64,000 bases of DNA from Bin87 sp034420475 (GTDB lineage: Bacteria > Chloroflexota > Dehalococcoidia > Lucifugimonadales > UBA3495). The notes under the pieces are model-generated. The model was not told where the DNA came from and did no database searches. It was given only the letters and a program-made list of their open reading frames with translations. Made by a program: the position numbers and the translations under genes. Below are positions 8,046-16,459 of this stretch, piece by piece. The stretch is from positions 122,000-185,999 of the forward strand of contig DAOULH010000057.1 in assembly GCA_034420475.1 (NCBI GenBank). Direction: 5' to 3'. The number at the start of each line of letters is the position of its first letter. Positions within the stretch are counted from its first letter, which is position 1.

Positions 8046-8610
8046 ACGACACAAGGTGTTCATCAGCTACTTTCACGAAGACGACCAAGAGTGGAAAGAC
8101 CGCTTTGTGCGGATGATGGGCGACCGTATCGTTGACAGGTCTGTCAACATCGGCGACATCGCCGATAACAGACCTCCAACTGAAGAGACGCTCCGGCAGA
8201 TACGTGAGGAGCACATCTCCGACGCCACAGTAACCGTCGCACTCATCGGCCCGCGCACTTGGCAACGCAAGTACGTGGATTGGGAAATCAACGCCACGTT
8301 GCGGAATACTGATCATAATCCACGCTGCGGATTGCTGGGTATTTTGCTGCCTATACACCCCAACTATGGCGAGACACAATATAACCGTCGTTTGATCCCA
8401 CCGCGGTTGGTGCTCAACTTGGAACAGAACGATCCGTTCGCTTTCATCCAGCATTGGCCCGGACAGCGCAACCGCAGGCGAGCGGATGATGTTCAAAACT
8501 GGATCCATCAGGCGTTCCAGAGACGAAAGAGACAGCCAGATCCCGACACCAGCCTGCATCCATTCGCTCAAAACCGGACGGGTGATCCCTTGCTCGGCTG
8601 GCAAAACTGA
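8032..8610 (+). CDS. TIR-like (MTH538/ThsB-type) domain protein
   Basis: 192 aa. Residues about 6-130 form an MTH538 TIR-like (DUF1863) domain: HKVFISYFHEDDQEWKDRF at the N-terminus, then ATVTVALIGPRTWQRKYVDWE, whose glutamate sits where TIR NADases and ThsB-type enzymes keep their catalytic residue. The C-terminal 60 residues are basic and low in structure. In Thoeris, ThsB senses phage and makes a cyclic-ADPR-type signal for ThsA; no ThsA-like SLOG/SIR2 or Macro/TM protein is present here. It overlaps the 167-aa gene by 14 bp, so the two form a unit. Enzymatic activity is inferred. Confidence 0.88.
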   Translation: MPQSKRHKVFISYFHEDDQEWKDRFVRMMGDRIVDRSVNIGDIADNRPPTEETLRQIREEHISDATVTVALIGPRTWQRKYVDWEINATLRNTDHNPRCGLLGILLPIHPNYGETQYNRRLIPPRLVLNLEQNDPFAFIQHWPGQRNRRRADDVQNWIHQAFQRRKRQPDPDTSLHPFAQNRTGDPLLGWQN

Positions 8611-8656
8611 CCGCTGGTCACCGATTGCACGCTCTCCAAAGGAAGCACGTCGTCGC

Positions 8657-9061
8657 ATGGAATTCTTGGCAAGCCTTACAGGCGAACAAATGGACGCAGT
8701 AGAGCGCGGGTTGGACGAGCACAACGCCGGCGTGGCATCCGCCCGCTCCGTTACGCTAGTGCAAGCCGTCTTCGTCGAATCCGACCGCGTTGTGGCTGGA
8801 ATCGATGGCGCAGCCTATTGGGGAAAGCTTCACGTTCGCCTGTTGTGGGTACATCCCGATCACCAATCCGGAGGGCTGGGCAGTCGCCTGATGGACTGGG
8901 CCGAGGAGCGCGGCAAAGAGCTGGGCTGCACGTCGGCAATGGTAGATACGATGTCCTTCCAGGCTCCGGAGTTTTACGTCAAGCGTGGCTACCGGCAATT
9001 CGGACAGTCCGAAGGATATGAAGCCGGCGCCAGCCGGCACTACTTCGAGAAAGAACTGTGA
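8657..9061 (+). CDS. GNAT family N-acetyltransferase
   Basis: 134 aa from ATG 8657 (MEFLASLTGEQMDAVERGL), with GGAAG about 11 bp upstream; the open frame to 8486 overlaps the TIR gene and is not family-like. It carries the GNAT acetyl-CoA signature (LLWVHPDHQSGGLGSRLMDW) and a C-terminal FYVKRGYRQFG strand/helix. The acceptor is unknown. Close spacing to the TIR gene could make it a third operon member, but GNAT genes are common hitch-hikers. Confidence 0.92.
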   Translation: MEFLASLTGEQMDAVERGLDEHNAGVASARSVTLVQAVFVESDRVVAGIDGAAYWGKLHVRLLWVHPDHQSGGLGSRLMDWAEERGKELGCTSAMVDTMSFQAPEFYVKRGYRQFGQSEGYEAGASRHYFEKEL

Positions 9062-9094
9062 GCCGGAGCACTACCGAAACCCGGCGCCGTTTCC

Positions 9095-9103
9095 TGCTAC
9101 AAT
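9095..9103 (+). promoter_or_regulatory. extended -10 element upstream of Ldh2-type dehydrogenase
   Basis: TGCTACAAT, 50 bp before the ATG at 9153. It matches the extended -10 pattern found repeatedly in this window. Confidence 0.45.
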
Positions 9104-9152
9104 CCTCTCCATCCCACCCATCCATGCCAATAACCCTCACGGAGGCACCCCC

Positions 9153-10205
9153 ATGCCCGTCTTCAACCCTGAATACCTGGAAAAGGCCGCCTACCACATC
9201 TACGTAGCCAAGGGCACGCCTCCCGAAGAGGCCGAGATCGTCGCCGCCCACCAGGTGAAGGCCAACCTGGTCGGTCACGACTCCCACGGCGTCATCCACA
9301 TCCCCGAATACTGCGAGCGCGTTGACCGAGGCCACATCGTGCCCGGCGCGCCCTTCGAGGTGCTCAGCGAGACTCCGACCACCGCCGTGGTTGACGGAAA
9401 CTGGGGTTTCGGCTTCGTGGTCACCGAGAAGGCGACCCGCATGGCCATCGACAAGGCCAAGCAGAACGGCGTCGCTGCCTTCACCATCCGCCGCCAGAGC
9501 CACATCGGGCGGCTGGGCGACTACCCCACCATCTGCGCCCAGGAAGGGATGATTGCCATCCTCACCGCTGACTCCGGGGCCGGTCCTAAGGCCGTGGCGC
9601 CTTTCGGCGGGCGCGCCCGTCGGCTCGGAACCAATCCCATCTGCATCGGCGTGCCCAGCAACCTGCCCGGCCAGGTGCTGCTGGACATGGCGACGTCCGC
9701 CGTAGCCGCCGGCAAGATCGGCCTGGCACGCAACCGGGGCGAGCAAGTGCCCACCGGCTGGATAGTGGATAAGGACGGCAACCCCACCAACGACCCCAAC
9801 GACTACGCCGCCGGCGGGGCCATTCTCCCCGTAGGCGCGGACCAGGGGCACAAGGGGTTCGGGCTGTCGTTCATGGTGGAGATGTTCTCCGGCCTGCTCA
9901 CCGGCCTCGGCTTCGGCATCGACCCGCAGGCCCGCCACAACGACGGCTGTTTCCTGGCCGTGTTCGACGTTGCCAAGTTCCGACCCCTGGAGGACTTCAA
10001 ACAGGAGATGACCGAGTTCGCCGAATTCGTGAAGACCTCCCCGCCAGCCCCGGGTTTCAGCGAAGTCTATTACCCCGGCGAGATCGAGTACCGGACCGAA
10101 CTGCAGCGCCGTGAAAACGGCATTTTCATCGAGGACGAGACCTGGCGGCAGATCTCCGATCTGATGGCCGAGGTCGGCGTGACCGATGCCGTGGGACAAC
10201 CGTGA
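9153..10205 (+). CDS. Ldh2 family malate/lactate/ureidoglycolate dehydrogenase
   Basis: 350 aa from ATG 9153 with GGAGG 8 bp upstream; the frame further upstream overlaps the GNAT gene. The family signature VGHDSHGVIHIPEYC (catalytic His in the HDSHG segment) is near residue 40, followed by the NAD(P)-binding region GGRARRLGTNPICIG and LLDMATSAVAAGKI. It reduces a 2-oxoacid, or oxidises a 2-hydroxyacid such as malate, lactate, sulfolactate or ureidoglycolate, with NAD(P). The substrate cannot be assigned. Monocistronic, with its own promoter-like element. Confidence 0.95.
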   Translation: MPVFNPEYLEKAAYHIYVAKGTPPEEAEIVAAHQVKANLVGHDSHGVIHIPEYCERVDRGHIVPGAPFEVLSETPTTAVVDGNWGFGFVVTEKATRMAIDKAKQNGVAAFTIRRQSHIGRLGDYPTICAQEGMIAILTADSGAGPKAVAPFGGRARRLGTNPICIGVPSNLPGQVLLDMATSAVAAGKIGLARNRGEQVPTGWIVDKDGNPTNDPNDYAAGGAILPVGADQGHKGFGLSFMVEMFSGLLTGLGFGIDPQARHNDGCFLAVFDVAKFRPLEDFKQEMTEFAEFVKTSPPAPGFSEVYYPGEIEYRTELQRRENGIFIEDETWRQISDLMAEVGVTDAVGQP

Positions 10206-10240
10206 TACTGGTGATGCCCAAATGGGCGGCGGCCCGACGG

Positions 10241-10879
10241 CTAGATTGCATACGTTTCGTCATAAATCTCCCTGAGCCGCCGTCCGTTATAGGTCCAATA
10301 CTGCAAGGTTGCAGGAGCACCCTCACTGTTTAGCAATTCTCGGGTGATGGCTGACAGAAATCGCGGCTCGGGATCATCGGCTCGTCTCACCCGTCGCTCG
10401 TCAACCACAATGACCGTTACGTGAGATTGGGTGAATTGCAACTCCGCTCCAACCGGAATACCCATCTCAACAAAGTTGAAATTCGGACGCCGAGATGATT
10501 TCAATCTCTCACCAGCGGCGCGCGATTCAACATCAACATTCTCCGCTACCTGTTGGGTAGCAGGTGTCACATCCTCTAACGCAATCAGTTTGAGTAGCGC
10601 TATCGCCTGTTCGGGTTCAATTTCGAAAAACTCCCGCTTGGGGTTGATGCGTTGGGGGCCGAAAGCGGTGTGCAACGCTTTCTCCCAGCTGGTTTCATCC
10701 GCAACTTTTCCCGCAAAAGCGCACTCGAAAGGCACCGGAACTCCCGTGCCATAAAGTTCTTGAAGGCGTTGGTCCAGTGAGTTCCGGGAGGTTTTTCCTA
10801 TCTTGACCAAGCCAGGCATCGCCGGGTTGGTGAGCACATAGACTATCCCGCTCTGGTCTGTCTCGATCGCAGAAGTCAC
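10241..10879 (-). CDS. GIY-YIG nuclease family protein with C-terminal accessory domain
   Basis: 212 aa. An N-terminal T5orf172/MUG113-type GIY-YIG domain covers about residues 10-95: IVYVLTNPAMPGLVKIGKT carries the GIY-YIG positions, followed by RLQELYGTGVPVPFECAF and an acidic FFEIEPEQA. After a linker (about residues 105-130) comes a compact C-terminal domain (FVEMGIPVGAELQF to YWTYNGRRLREIYDETY) of the kind often attached to restriction-like proteins. Possible roles are DNA cleavage in defence or mobile DNA. It sits between unrelated metabolic and transporter genes. Confidence 0.85.
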   Translation of the reverse strand: MTSAIETDQSGIVYVLTNPAMPGLVKIGKTSRNSLDQRLQELYGTGVPVPFECAFAGKVADETSWEKALHTAFGPQRINPKREFFEIEPEQAIALLKLIALEDVTPATQQVAENVDVESRAAGERLKSSRRPNFNFVEMGIPVGAELQFTQSHVTVIVVDERRVRRADDPEPRFLSAITRELLNSEGAPATLQYWTYNGRRLREIYDETYAI

Positions 10880-10939
10880 CTCTCAACCTCCCGTTCGCTG
10901 TACGCCGGATCATGTTCATTATAAGGATTTTTCACTGCC

Positions 10940-11785
10940 ATGCCTCTGTCTGACTTCGGGCTGCCCTCGAACGTCCTGGTCTGGCACGCGCTGCTGCTGG
11001 CGGTGATCTCATTCCTGGTCGGCATTCTCGGCGGCTTTGTCGGCCTGGCCCTGGGCACCATGCGCCTGCCGGCGATGCTACTGCTGGGGATGCCTGCGCC
11101 GGCGGCCGGCGGCACGAACATTCTGGTCAGCAGCCTGGCATCCTTGGCCGGCACGATACGCCACCTGCGCGCCGGGCGGGTGAACCTGCGCATCGTGCTC
11201 ACCATGGGCGTGCCGGCGTTCATCGGCGCGTTCATCGGCGGTTGGTTCAGCGACGTCACGCCGGAGCACCTGCTGATCGCGCTGGCGGGCGCGCTGGTTT
11301 TCTGGCAAGGCGTGGAGTTCCTCATCATCGCCCGGGAGCGGATCCGGTCGGGTCAGTCCAGCGGGGCGCTGTTCGGCCAGGGCCTGGAAGGATCTCCGGG
11401 CCTGTTCACGCCGGGCCGCATGGCTGCTGAGGGCGGCATCGGCTTCGCGGTGGGTATGCTGGGCGGCGCGGTCGGCTTGATCCTGGGGAGCATCAGGCTG
11501 CCCGCCCTGGTGCGGATCCTGCGCGTGGACCCACGCATCGCCGCCGGCACCAACCTGTTTATTGGGTTTGTGATGGGCGCGGCCGGCTGGGTGGGCCACG
11601 TAATCCACGGGCAGGTGGACTGGGTGATCCTGGCGCTGATGGGGCCGATGGCGATGATCGGCAGCTACCTCGGCGCGAACCTGACCGGCCGGGTCAACCT
11701 GAATCTGCTCATCCTGGCCATGGGCCTGACGCTGCTGGTGGTGGGCGTACTGCTGGTCTGGCAGGGCATTGCCGGGTTGCTCTAA
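10940..11785 (+). CDS. sulfite exporter TauE/SafE family membrane protein
   Basis: 281 aa, about eight hydrophobic segments in two homologous halves, each with the family's glycine-rich loop: GFVGLALGTMRLPAMLLLGM in the first and GAVGLILGSIRLPALVRIL in the second. TauE/SafE (DUF81) proteins are proton-coupled exporters of sulfite, sulfoacetate and related organosulfur anions. An AAGGA-type ribosome binding site lies before the ATG. It is divergent from the GIY-YIG gene, with a 60-bp shared promoter region. The substrate is inferred from family only. Confidence 0.93.
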   Translation: MPLSDFGLPSNVLVWHALLLAVISFLVGILGGFVGLALGTMRLPAMLLLGMPAPAAGGTNILVSSLASLAGTIRHLRAGRVNLRIVLTMGVPAFIGAFIGGWFSDVTPEHLLIALAGALVFWQGVEFLIIARERIRSGQSSGALFGQGLEGSPGLFTPGRMAAEGGIGFAVGMLGGAVGLILGSIRLPALVRILRVDPRIAAGTNLFIGFVMGAAGWVGHVIHGQVDWVILALMGPMAMIGSYLGANLTGRVNLNLLILAMGLTLLVVGVLLVWQGIAGLL

Positions 11786-11849
11786 CCACGCGCCAAAGCC
11801 ACGACGCTGACCACCCGACCCGCGGGGCTGGGCGGCCCGAAGAGTAGCG

Positions 11850-12701
11850 TCAGAGGCCTGCGAAGAAGTCGGCGGGGACGATCTCGCCCTGAGCCACCGG
11901 CGGTTCCGCGCGGATGAAGTGCTCCACGCCGATCACGGCGGCGGTCACTTCCCGGGGGATACGCTCGTAGGGCCAGTCCGGCTGCAACTGCGTGAAGTGT
12001 CGCCTGATGCAGGCCATCTTGGCGTCCAGGCCATCGGATGCGTCCACGGTCAGGTTGATGGTTTCGGGATCCGCGCCGTCGTTGACGCGATCAGGAGACG
12101 GCATCGGGAAGTCCACGCCGGCCGCCTGCAACGATTCGGCCATGTGCACGCGGAACCCGCGTGGCCGCACGCTGTAGAAGAGGCGGGCCGTCTGGTGGGG
12201 TTGAATGCCGATGGCCATGTGATGCGGGAAGGAGGATGGGTCGGCGGCCAGCCGGAAGGCGGTGGTGGAATGCTTGCAAATGGCGATGTGGTCAGGGTGA
12301 CCGTACAGGCCGTCCATACCGAAGGTGAGGATCACCTGGGGCCGGAACCGGCGGATTTCGAATACCAGGCGGGCCACTACCTCGTGCTCGCTGGCCTGGA
12401 CAAAGGCTTCAGGATGAAAGTTGTCGTCCCAGCCGGCCATGCCGGAATCTCGGTACTGGAGCACCTCGTGGGACTCGATGCCCAGTTCCTTGATCGCTTC
12501 CGCCAGTTCACCACGCCGGACCTCGCCGATGGTCTCGCGGGTGGCGGAACCGGGCTGGCGGATTTCGCCGAGCTCGCCCGAGGTGGCGGTGATCAGCCGG
12601 GCGGTTACACCGCGCGCAGTGTGCATGGCAATGGTCCCGCCGACGGGAAACGCCTCGTCGTCGGGATGGGCGAAGAGGATGAGAAGGCGGTGGTCGGGCA
12701 T
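11850..12701 (-). CDS. PIG-L/LmbE-like deacetylase
   Basis: 283 aa. LmbE/PIG-L zinc hydrolase: N-terminal AHPDDEAFPVGG supplies the H-x-x-D-D zinc motif, and GHPDHIAI near residue 135 supplies the second histidine cluster. Family members remove acetyl groups from N-acetylglucosamine conjugates (mycothiol and bacillithiol precursors, GPI) or similar amides. No thiol-biosynthesis partners are nearby, so the substrate stays open. The ATG is preceded by GGAAAG. It lies downstream of the DUF262 nuclease gene on the same strand (45 bp gap), perhaps in one transcript. Confidence 0.93.
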   Translation of the reverse strand: MPDHRLLILFAHPDDEAFPVGGTIAMHTARGVTARLITATSGELGEIRQPGSATRETIGEVRRGELAEAIKELGIESHEVLQYRDSGMAGWDDNFHPEAFVQASEHEVVARLVFEIRRFRPQVILTFGMDGLYGHPDHIAICKHSTTAFRLAADPSSFPHHMAIGIQPHQTARLFYSVRPRGFRVHMAESLQAAGVDFPMPSPDRVNDGADPETINLTVDASDGLDAKMACIRRHFTQLQPDWPYERIPREVTAAVIGVEHFIRAEPPVAQGEIVPADFFAGL

Positions 12702-12746
12702 GATTATTTCTTTCCAGGTAGGTCGTAACGTTGTTGCTACAACGCG

Positions 12747-14654
12747 CTAATCGGCAACTGCTTCCATTCCATCCTCGTAGGCCAGCTCGCCTACCGTGTC
12801 GTGCTCGTCTTCCGAGTCATCAAACTCCTCCACAAACCCAGCAGAGGTCAGGGCGCTCCAGAAAACTTCGTGCCCGCCGGGTATGAGTTTGCCCATTGCC
12901 AGGCCGATCAAGTCCAGCATGGCTTCACCCCGTTGTACAAAAAATTCTGCGAACTCATCCTTGCGGAGCAATTTAGGAGAAATCCAGTGGGATTCCAGTA
13001 CATTGTCCAGATCCTCTGCAGGGTCATGGTATTGCGCCAGTCTGGGCAAGTATTTTGAGGGAGGATTCCCACCGATAATTTTGTTGGTCTTGGCGTCAAT
13101 GGGCGTCTTATTGATGATGGAGTTGTACAAACGCGGCGGTATCTTTGGACTGGCATCTTGTTCACACCACCGCCGGGGGAAGATGTGGTGAACGTCGATA
13201 TTCTCATCGTGCCAAGTGGCAAACAGCAACGGGTTGTTTGTGCGCCAGTCCGTGGCGCCGCTTTTCATTTGCAAAGCATACAGTCCCTTGTATGCAGCAC
13301 TTTGGCGAGTGCGCAGGGAAAGTAGTCGTTCCGGAATGAAATTGGCTTCTCTGACTAGCGTAGGTTCCGGGCCGCCCCGAATCCATTCGGCAACCTGCGC
13401 CAAGTCAAGGCCGTACTGCGTTTCCACCGCACCGCCATAGACCTCCCCAAAGATGCCCGACCAGAACCAGCGCTCTAGCAGGTCTTGAGCATTGGCGGGT
13501 TCAAGTGCCGTTCCTAGCTCCACGTAGAGGGCGGCCAAGGGGACCAACTGCGTGGTGTACGGCACATCTCGGTTAGTGAACACAAACTGTCTGTGGAGAA
13601 ACTTGGCTGCTTCCACAAAGCCGGCTTCTACTTGATCAGCCCACTGACGGTAGTCTAAGACGGTCAGATTGAGAATGTCGTTCTTACGGCAGTTGATTGC
13701 CGGTACCCGGTTCTGAGGTTCGCCGTCAGCAATAGCTTTTCGCCGGCGTTGTTGCGTGGACAACAGGGCGACGGCCTGCAAGAACTGGTCGCCGCCTATG
13801 CCTTGCAATGTGCCATGGCCGCTATGCAGACGATTACGCCGTGCATCCCAGTCATCTCGCAACGAGAAATTTTCGTCTTGCGCAGCAAAGGTAGCGGTTA
13901 CAAGTTCAAACACGGAGAGGGTAACGCCTCCCGTGTTGACCTTTTCGAAGACCGTGCAGACTGCCTCTTTGGGAGTTTCCTTGTCCAAGCTGATGACTGG
14001 CAAAGCATAGCTGGAAAACGGGTCAAGCACCTCCCGTTGGCACTTGGTCAGGAACGCGCCGAGGTCTCCGTCGGGGTGTTGGCGGTTCATCCAGTAGCTG
14101 TTGTACTCTAACAGCCAGCCCATGCCGTCCAGCAGTTGCTCGGTGGGGATCATGTGCTCATCAAATTCCCGCTCCCGGTTCGACAGGTTCAAGCCGGCTG
14201 GCCGCCCGAAACTTCCGGTTTCTATTTTGTCCTCAGGTATACTGACAATGGCGTCCTCTCGGTCCACACTAGGGTCCATTGCGGCGCGCATATCCACGTA
14301 GTACCAACGCTTTATGCGGCGATTGCGATTGTCCTTGGTTTTTACCGGGCAAGGGTGGCGCAGCGACTGATATAACGAGGTCAGCCGTTGCTGTCCATCC
14401 AATAAATACTCATCGGGAGGATGGGACGGCTCACCGTCCACTCCCTCGATCAGCCTGCTTTTGAGGCGAATGTCCCCGCCGGCCTGCAAGGTCATAATTG
14501 CCCCGATGGGAAATCCTCGGGAGATACTGGCGAGCAAGCCACGAATACGGTCATCGTCCCACACCCAACCCCGCTGGAAATCGGGCAACTGAATTTTACC
14601 GTTGCCGGCAGCGTCTAGCAGGGTTTTCAGTGGTTCGGGATGGGTATGAAACAT
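12747..14654 (-). CDS. DUF262/DUF1524 GmrSD-type restriction nuclease, single chain
   Basis: 635 aa from ATG 14654 (MFHTHPEPLKTLLDAAGNG); upstream codons are open but lack similarity. The N-terminal DUF262 (GmrS-like ParB/Srx NTPase fold) shows LPDFQRGWVWDDDRIRGLL and LLDGQQRLTSLY. The C-terminal DUF1524/HNH nuclease (GmrD-like) shows NIDVHHIFPRRWCEQD and NSIINKTPIDAKTN, giving the His-His/Asn metal finger. GmrSD and relatives are modification-dependent type IV restriction systems cutting glucosylated-hydroxymethylcytosine phage DNA. Here both halves are fused, as in many bacterial homologues. No methylase is nearby, consistent with type IV. Target modification unknown. Confidence 0.93.
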   Translation of the reverse strand: MFHTHPEPLKTLLDAAGNGKIQLPDFQRGWVWDDDRIRGLLASISRGFPIGAIMTLQAGGDIRLKSRLIEGVDGEPSHPPDEYLLDGQQRLTSLYQSLRHPCPVKTKDNRNRRIKRWYYVDMRAAMDPSVDREDAIVSIPEDKIETGSFGRPAGLNLSNREREFDEHMIPTEQLLDGMGWLLEYNSYWMNRQHPDGDLGAFLTKCQREVLDPFSSYALPVISLDKETPKEAVCTVFEKVNTGGVTLSVFELVTATFAAQDENFSLRDDWDARRNRLHSGHGTLQGIGGDQFLQAVALLSTQQRRRKAIADGEPQNRVPAINCRKNDILNLTVLDYRQWADQVEAGFVEAAKFLHRQFVFTNRDVPYTTQLVPLAALYVELGTALEPANAQDLLERWFWSGIFGEVYGGAVETQYGLDLAQVAEWIRGGPEPTLVREANFIPERLLSLRTRQSAAYKGLYALQMKSGATDWRTNNPLLFATWHDENIDVHHIFPRRWCEQDASPKIPPRLYNSIINKTPIDAKTNKIIGGNPPSKYLPRLAQYHDPAEDLDNVLESHWISPKLLRKDEFAEFFVQRGEAMLDLIGLAMGKLIPGGHEVFWSALTSAGFVEEFDDSEDEHDTVGELAYEDGMEAVAD

Positions 14655-14742
14655 GATGAGCCTCAGCTGAGAGTTTGCTTGGTTCCTTTGTCCCTTGATT
14701 CCAGAGCTAGGCAGTATCGAGGGTGGTATGGTGACAGTGGAA

Positions 14743-14768
14743 TAGGGGCGAATGATCATTCGCCCCTA
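14743..14768. repeat. GGGGCGA palindrome, copy 1
   Basis: Perfect 26-bp palindrome with half-site TAGGGGCGAATGA. It lies between the divergent-side start of the DUF262 gene and the stop of the VOC gene at 14796 (minus), 27 bp beyond the latter. Related copies at 17012 and 18570 also lie just after genes. It could be a dispersed REP-like element used as a terminator. Confidence 0.7.
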
Positions 14769-14795
14769 CATGAACGCGGCTCGCGGAGCAACGAG

Positions 14796-15158
14796 CTAAC
14801 CGTCAATCACCTCGAGGACTTCCAGGATGATGCCCTGGGGTCCCTCGAAGAACATGACGCGGCGACCGCCGCCCACGGTGGTCTCTTCCAGCACGGTCGC
14901 GCCGCCGTTCTTCAGGTCGGCGATGGTACCGTCGATGTCCGTGGTGTCGATGGCAATGTGCTCGAAGCCGTAGTTCTGCGGGTGTGTCTGCGTGGCAACG
15001 TGGTCGGTCACGTTCAGGGGCAGGCCGTGGAGGTCCAGCCGGAACCCGCCATTCGGGGTCTCGGCGGTGACCGTGGCGCCCAGGTTCTGGATGTACCAGT
15101 CTGCGGTAGCCTTGGGATCTGGGGTCTTGAGGTGAACGTGGTTCAGTGAGAATGCCAT
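14796..15158 (-). CDS. VOC (glyoxalase/bleomycin resistance) family protein
   Basis: 120 aa from ATG 15158 with AAGGA upstream. Two beta-alpha-beta-beta-beta modules: LNHVHLKTPDPKATADWYIQ in the first half, FEHIAIDTTDIDGTIADL and FFEGPQGIILEVLE in the second. The H and E positions are those used as metal ligands in VOC enzymes. Members include glyoxalases, dioxygenases, epimerases and antibiotic-binding proteins; this one cannot be assigned a reaction. It is divergent from npdG. Confidence 0.92.
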   Translation of the reverse strand: MAFSLNHVHLKTPDPKATADWYIQNLGATVTAETPNGGFRLDLHGLPLNVTDHVATQTHPQNYGFEHIAIDTTDIDGTIADLKNGGATVLEETTVGGGRRVMFFEGPQGIILEVLEVIDG

Positions 15159-15246
15159 GGCGATAGTCCTTCTACGAATGGTCCGGGGACCGAGTGCATG
15201 GGAGTGTTTGGCGGATTGTAACACACGGTTCGGCTGGCTCCGTCGG

Positions 15247-15255
15247 TGATATACT
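15247..15255 (+). promoter_or_regulatory. extended -10 element upstream of npdG
   Basis: TGATATACT, 31 bp before the ATG at 15286, in the TGnTAnAnT pattern. Confidence 0.4.
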
Positions 15256-15285
15256 TGCGCCGCAAATTACCCGGAGGAGCAATAG

Positions 15286-15933
15286 ATGCTGGCGTTTTTG
15301 GGAGGCACCGGACCGGAAGGCAAGGGATTGGCGCTGCGCCTGGCGATGGCTGGAGACGCGGTGGTCATAGGATCACGCAACGCCGGTCGGGCGCAGGAGG
15401 CCGCCGACGAGTTGCTGGCCCTGGCCCCTGGCGCCACCATCTCCGGGGCGGTGAACCCCGAGGCTGCAGCGCAATCCGATGTGGTGTTCCTGACCATGCC
15501 CTACAACGGCATGTCGCCAACCATTGCCGGCGTCGGCGACGCCCTGGACGGCAAGGTGGTGGTCACGGTGATCGCTCCCATGCGGTTCGAACGGGGCGTG
15601 GGCGCCGTCGCTGAGGAAGTGGAAGCGGGTTCGGCTGCCGAAGAGGCGCAAGCTGCGGCCCCCGGTTCCAAGGTGGTTGCCGCCTTCCAGAACGTGTCCG
15701 CCGAGGAACTGTTGAAGCCCGGCGTCACGCTGGACGAGGACGTCGTCATCTGCGGCGACGACGAGGAATCCAAGCAGGTCGTGGTCGATCTGACGCGCAA
15801 GATACCCAACCTGCGTCCGGTGGATGCCGGCGCTCTCTATAACGCCAAATACGTGGAGCAGATCACTCCTCTGCTGGTCAACATCAACCGGCGTTACCGC
15901 ACGCACTCGGGGGTGCGCATCACCGGAGTGTAG
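15286..15933 (+). CDS. npdG: NADPH-dependent F420 reductase
   Basis: 215 aa, preceded by CGGAGGAG. Rossmann fold with FLGGTGPEGKGLALRLA at the N-terminus (the GGTGxxGxGLA signature of F420H2:NADP oxidoreductase), then VIGSRNAGRAQEAADEL and the NADP-binding SR motif. It moves hydride between F420 and NADP in the cytoplasm. Presence of this gene implies the organism makes or uses cofactor F420, consistent with Chloroflexota/SAR202-like genomes and with the LLM-class oxidoreductase at 27.5 kb. Confidence 0.93.
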   Translation: MLAFLGGTGPEGKGLALRLAMAGDAVVIGSRNAGRAQEAADELLALAPGATISGAVNPEAAAQSDVVFLTMPYNGMSPTIAGVGDALDGKVVVTVIAPMRFERGVGAVAEEVEAGSAAEEAQAAAPGSKVVAAFQNVSAEELLKPGVTLDEDVVICGDDEESKQVVVDLTRKIPNLRPVDAGALYNAKYVEQITPLLVNINRRYRTHSGVRITGV

Positions 15934-15966
15934 CGCTAGCCGGTCGATTGGCAGAGGCGCGGCGCT

Positions 15967-16446
15967 ATGGTACAAAATGAAGGGGAGACGTTTGACCGGC
16001 AAACACCGTCGCGATTGTTCCGGGTTATGCTGGATGGTGTGTCGTACCGTTGGGCCGGCTGGGGGCTGACGGCCCACGCTGCTCTGACGCTAAGCGGTAC
16101 GGTATGGGCGGCGTGGCACGCCGTTTTCGTCGACGGGCACACTGAAGCTTATGATCTGTATGTTGCAATCGGCATGGGTCTGATACGCGCTTTTGCGATT
16201 TCTGTAGCCACGGTTGTAACGGTTTCGGAGGTGATTGACACGACTATGGTTATCGCGCATTTTGTCGGGCAGAAAATGAAAGCGGAAGGCCGCGCCGAAG
16301 GCCGCGTACAAGGCCGCGCTGAAGCCTTGGCCGAGATGGAGGAATGGTATCAGCGGCTTCTGGAGGCCCACCCCGAGTTGAAGGACAGCATAGAGCCGTT
16401 GCCGAGTACGCAAACCGGAAACGGCGGCAATAAAAACAAATCATAG
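15967..16446 (+). CDS. small membrane protein with charged C-terminal repeat, unknown
   Basis: 159 aa. Two hydrophobic segments (about residues 35-55, WGLTAHAALTLSGTVWAAW, and 65-95, YVAIGMGLIRAFAISVATVV) are followed by a soluble tail with short repeats of the EGRAEGRVQGRAEA type and a helix AEMEEWYQRLLEAHPELK that may form a coiled coil. No strong ribosome binding site. A 13-bp gap to the next gene suggests they are cotranscribed. I do not recognise the family. Confidence 0.6.
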   Translation: MVQNEGETFDRQTPSRLFRVMLDGVSYRWAGWGLTAHAALTLSGTVWAAWHAVFVDGHTEAYDLYVAIGMGLIRAFAISVATVVTVSEVIDTTMVIAHFVGQKMKAEGRAEGRVQGRAEALAEMEEWYQRLLEAHPELKDSIEPLPSTQTGNGGNKNKS

Positions 16447-16459
16447 GAGGAACACTGAT

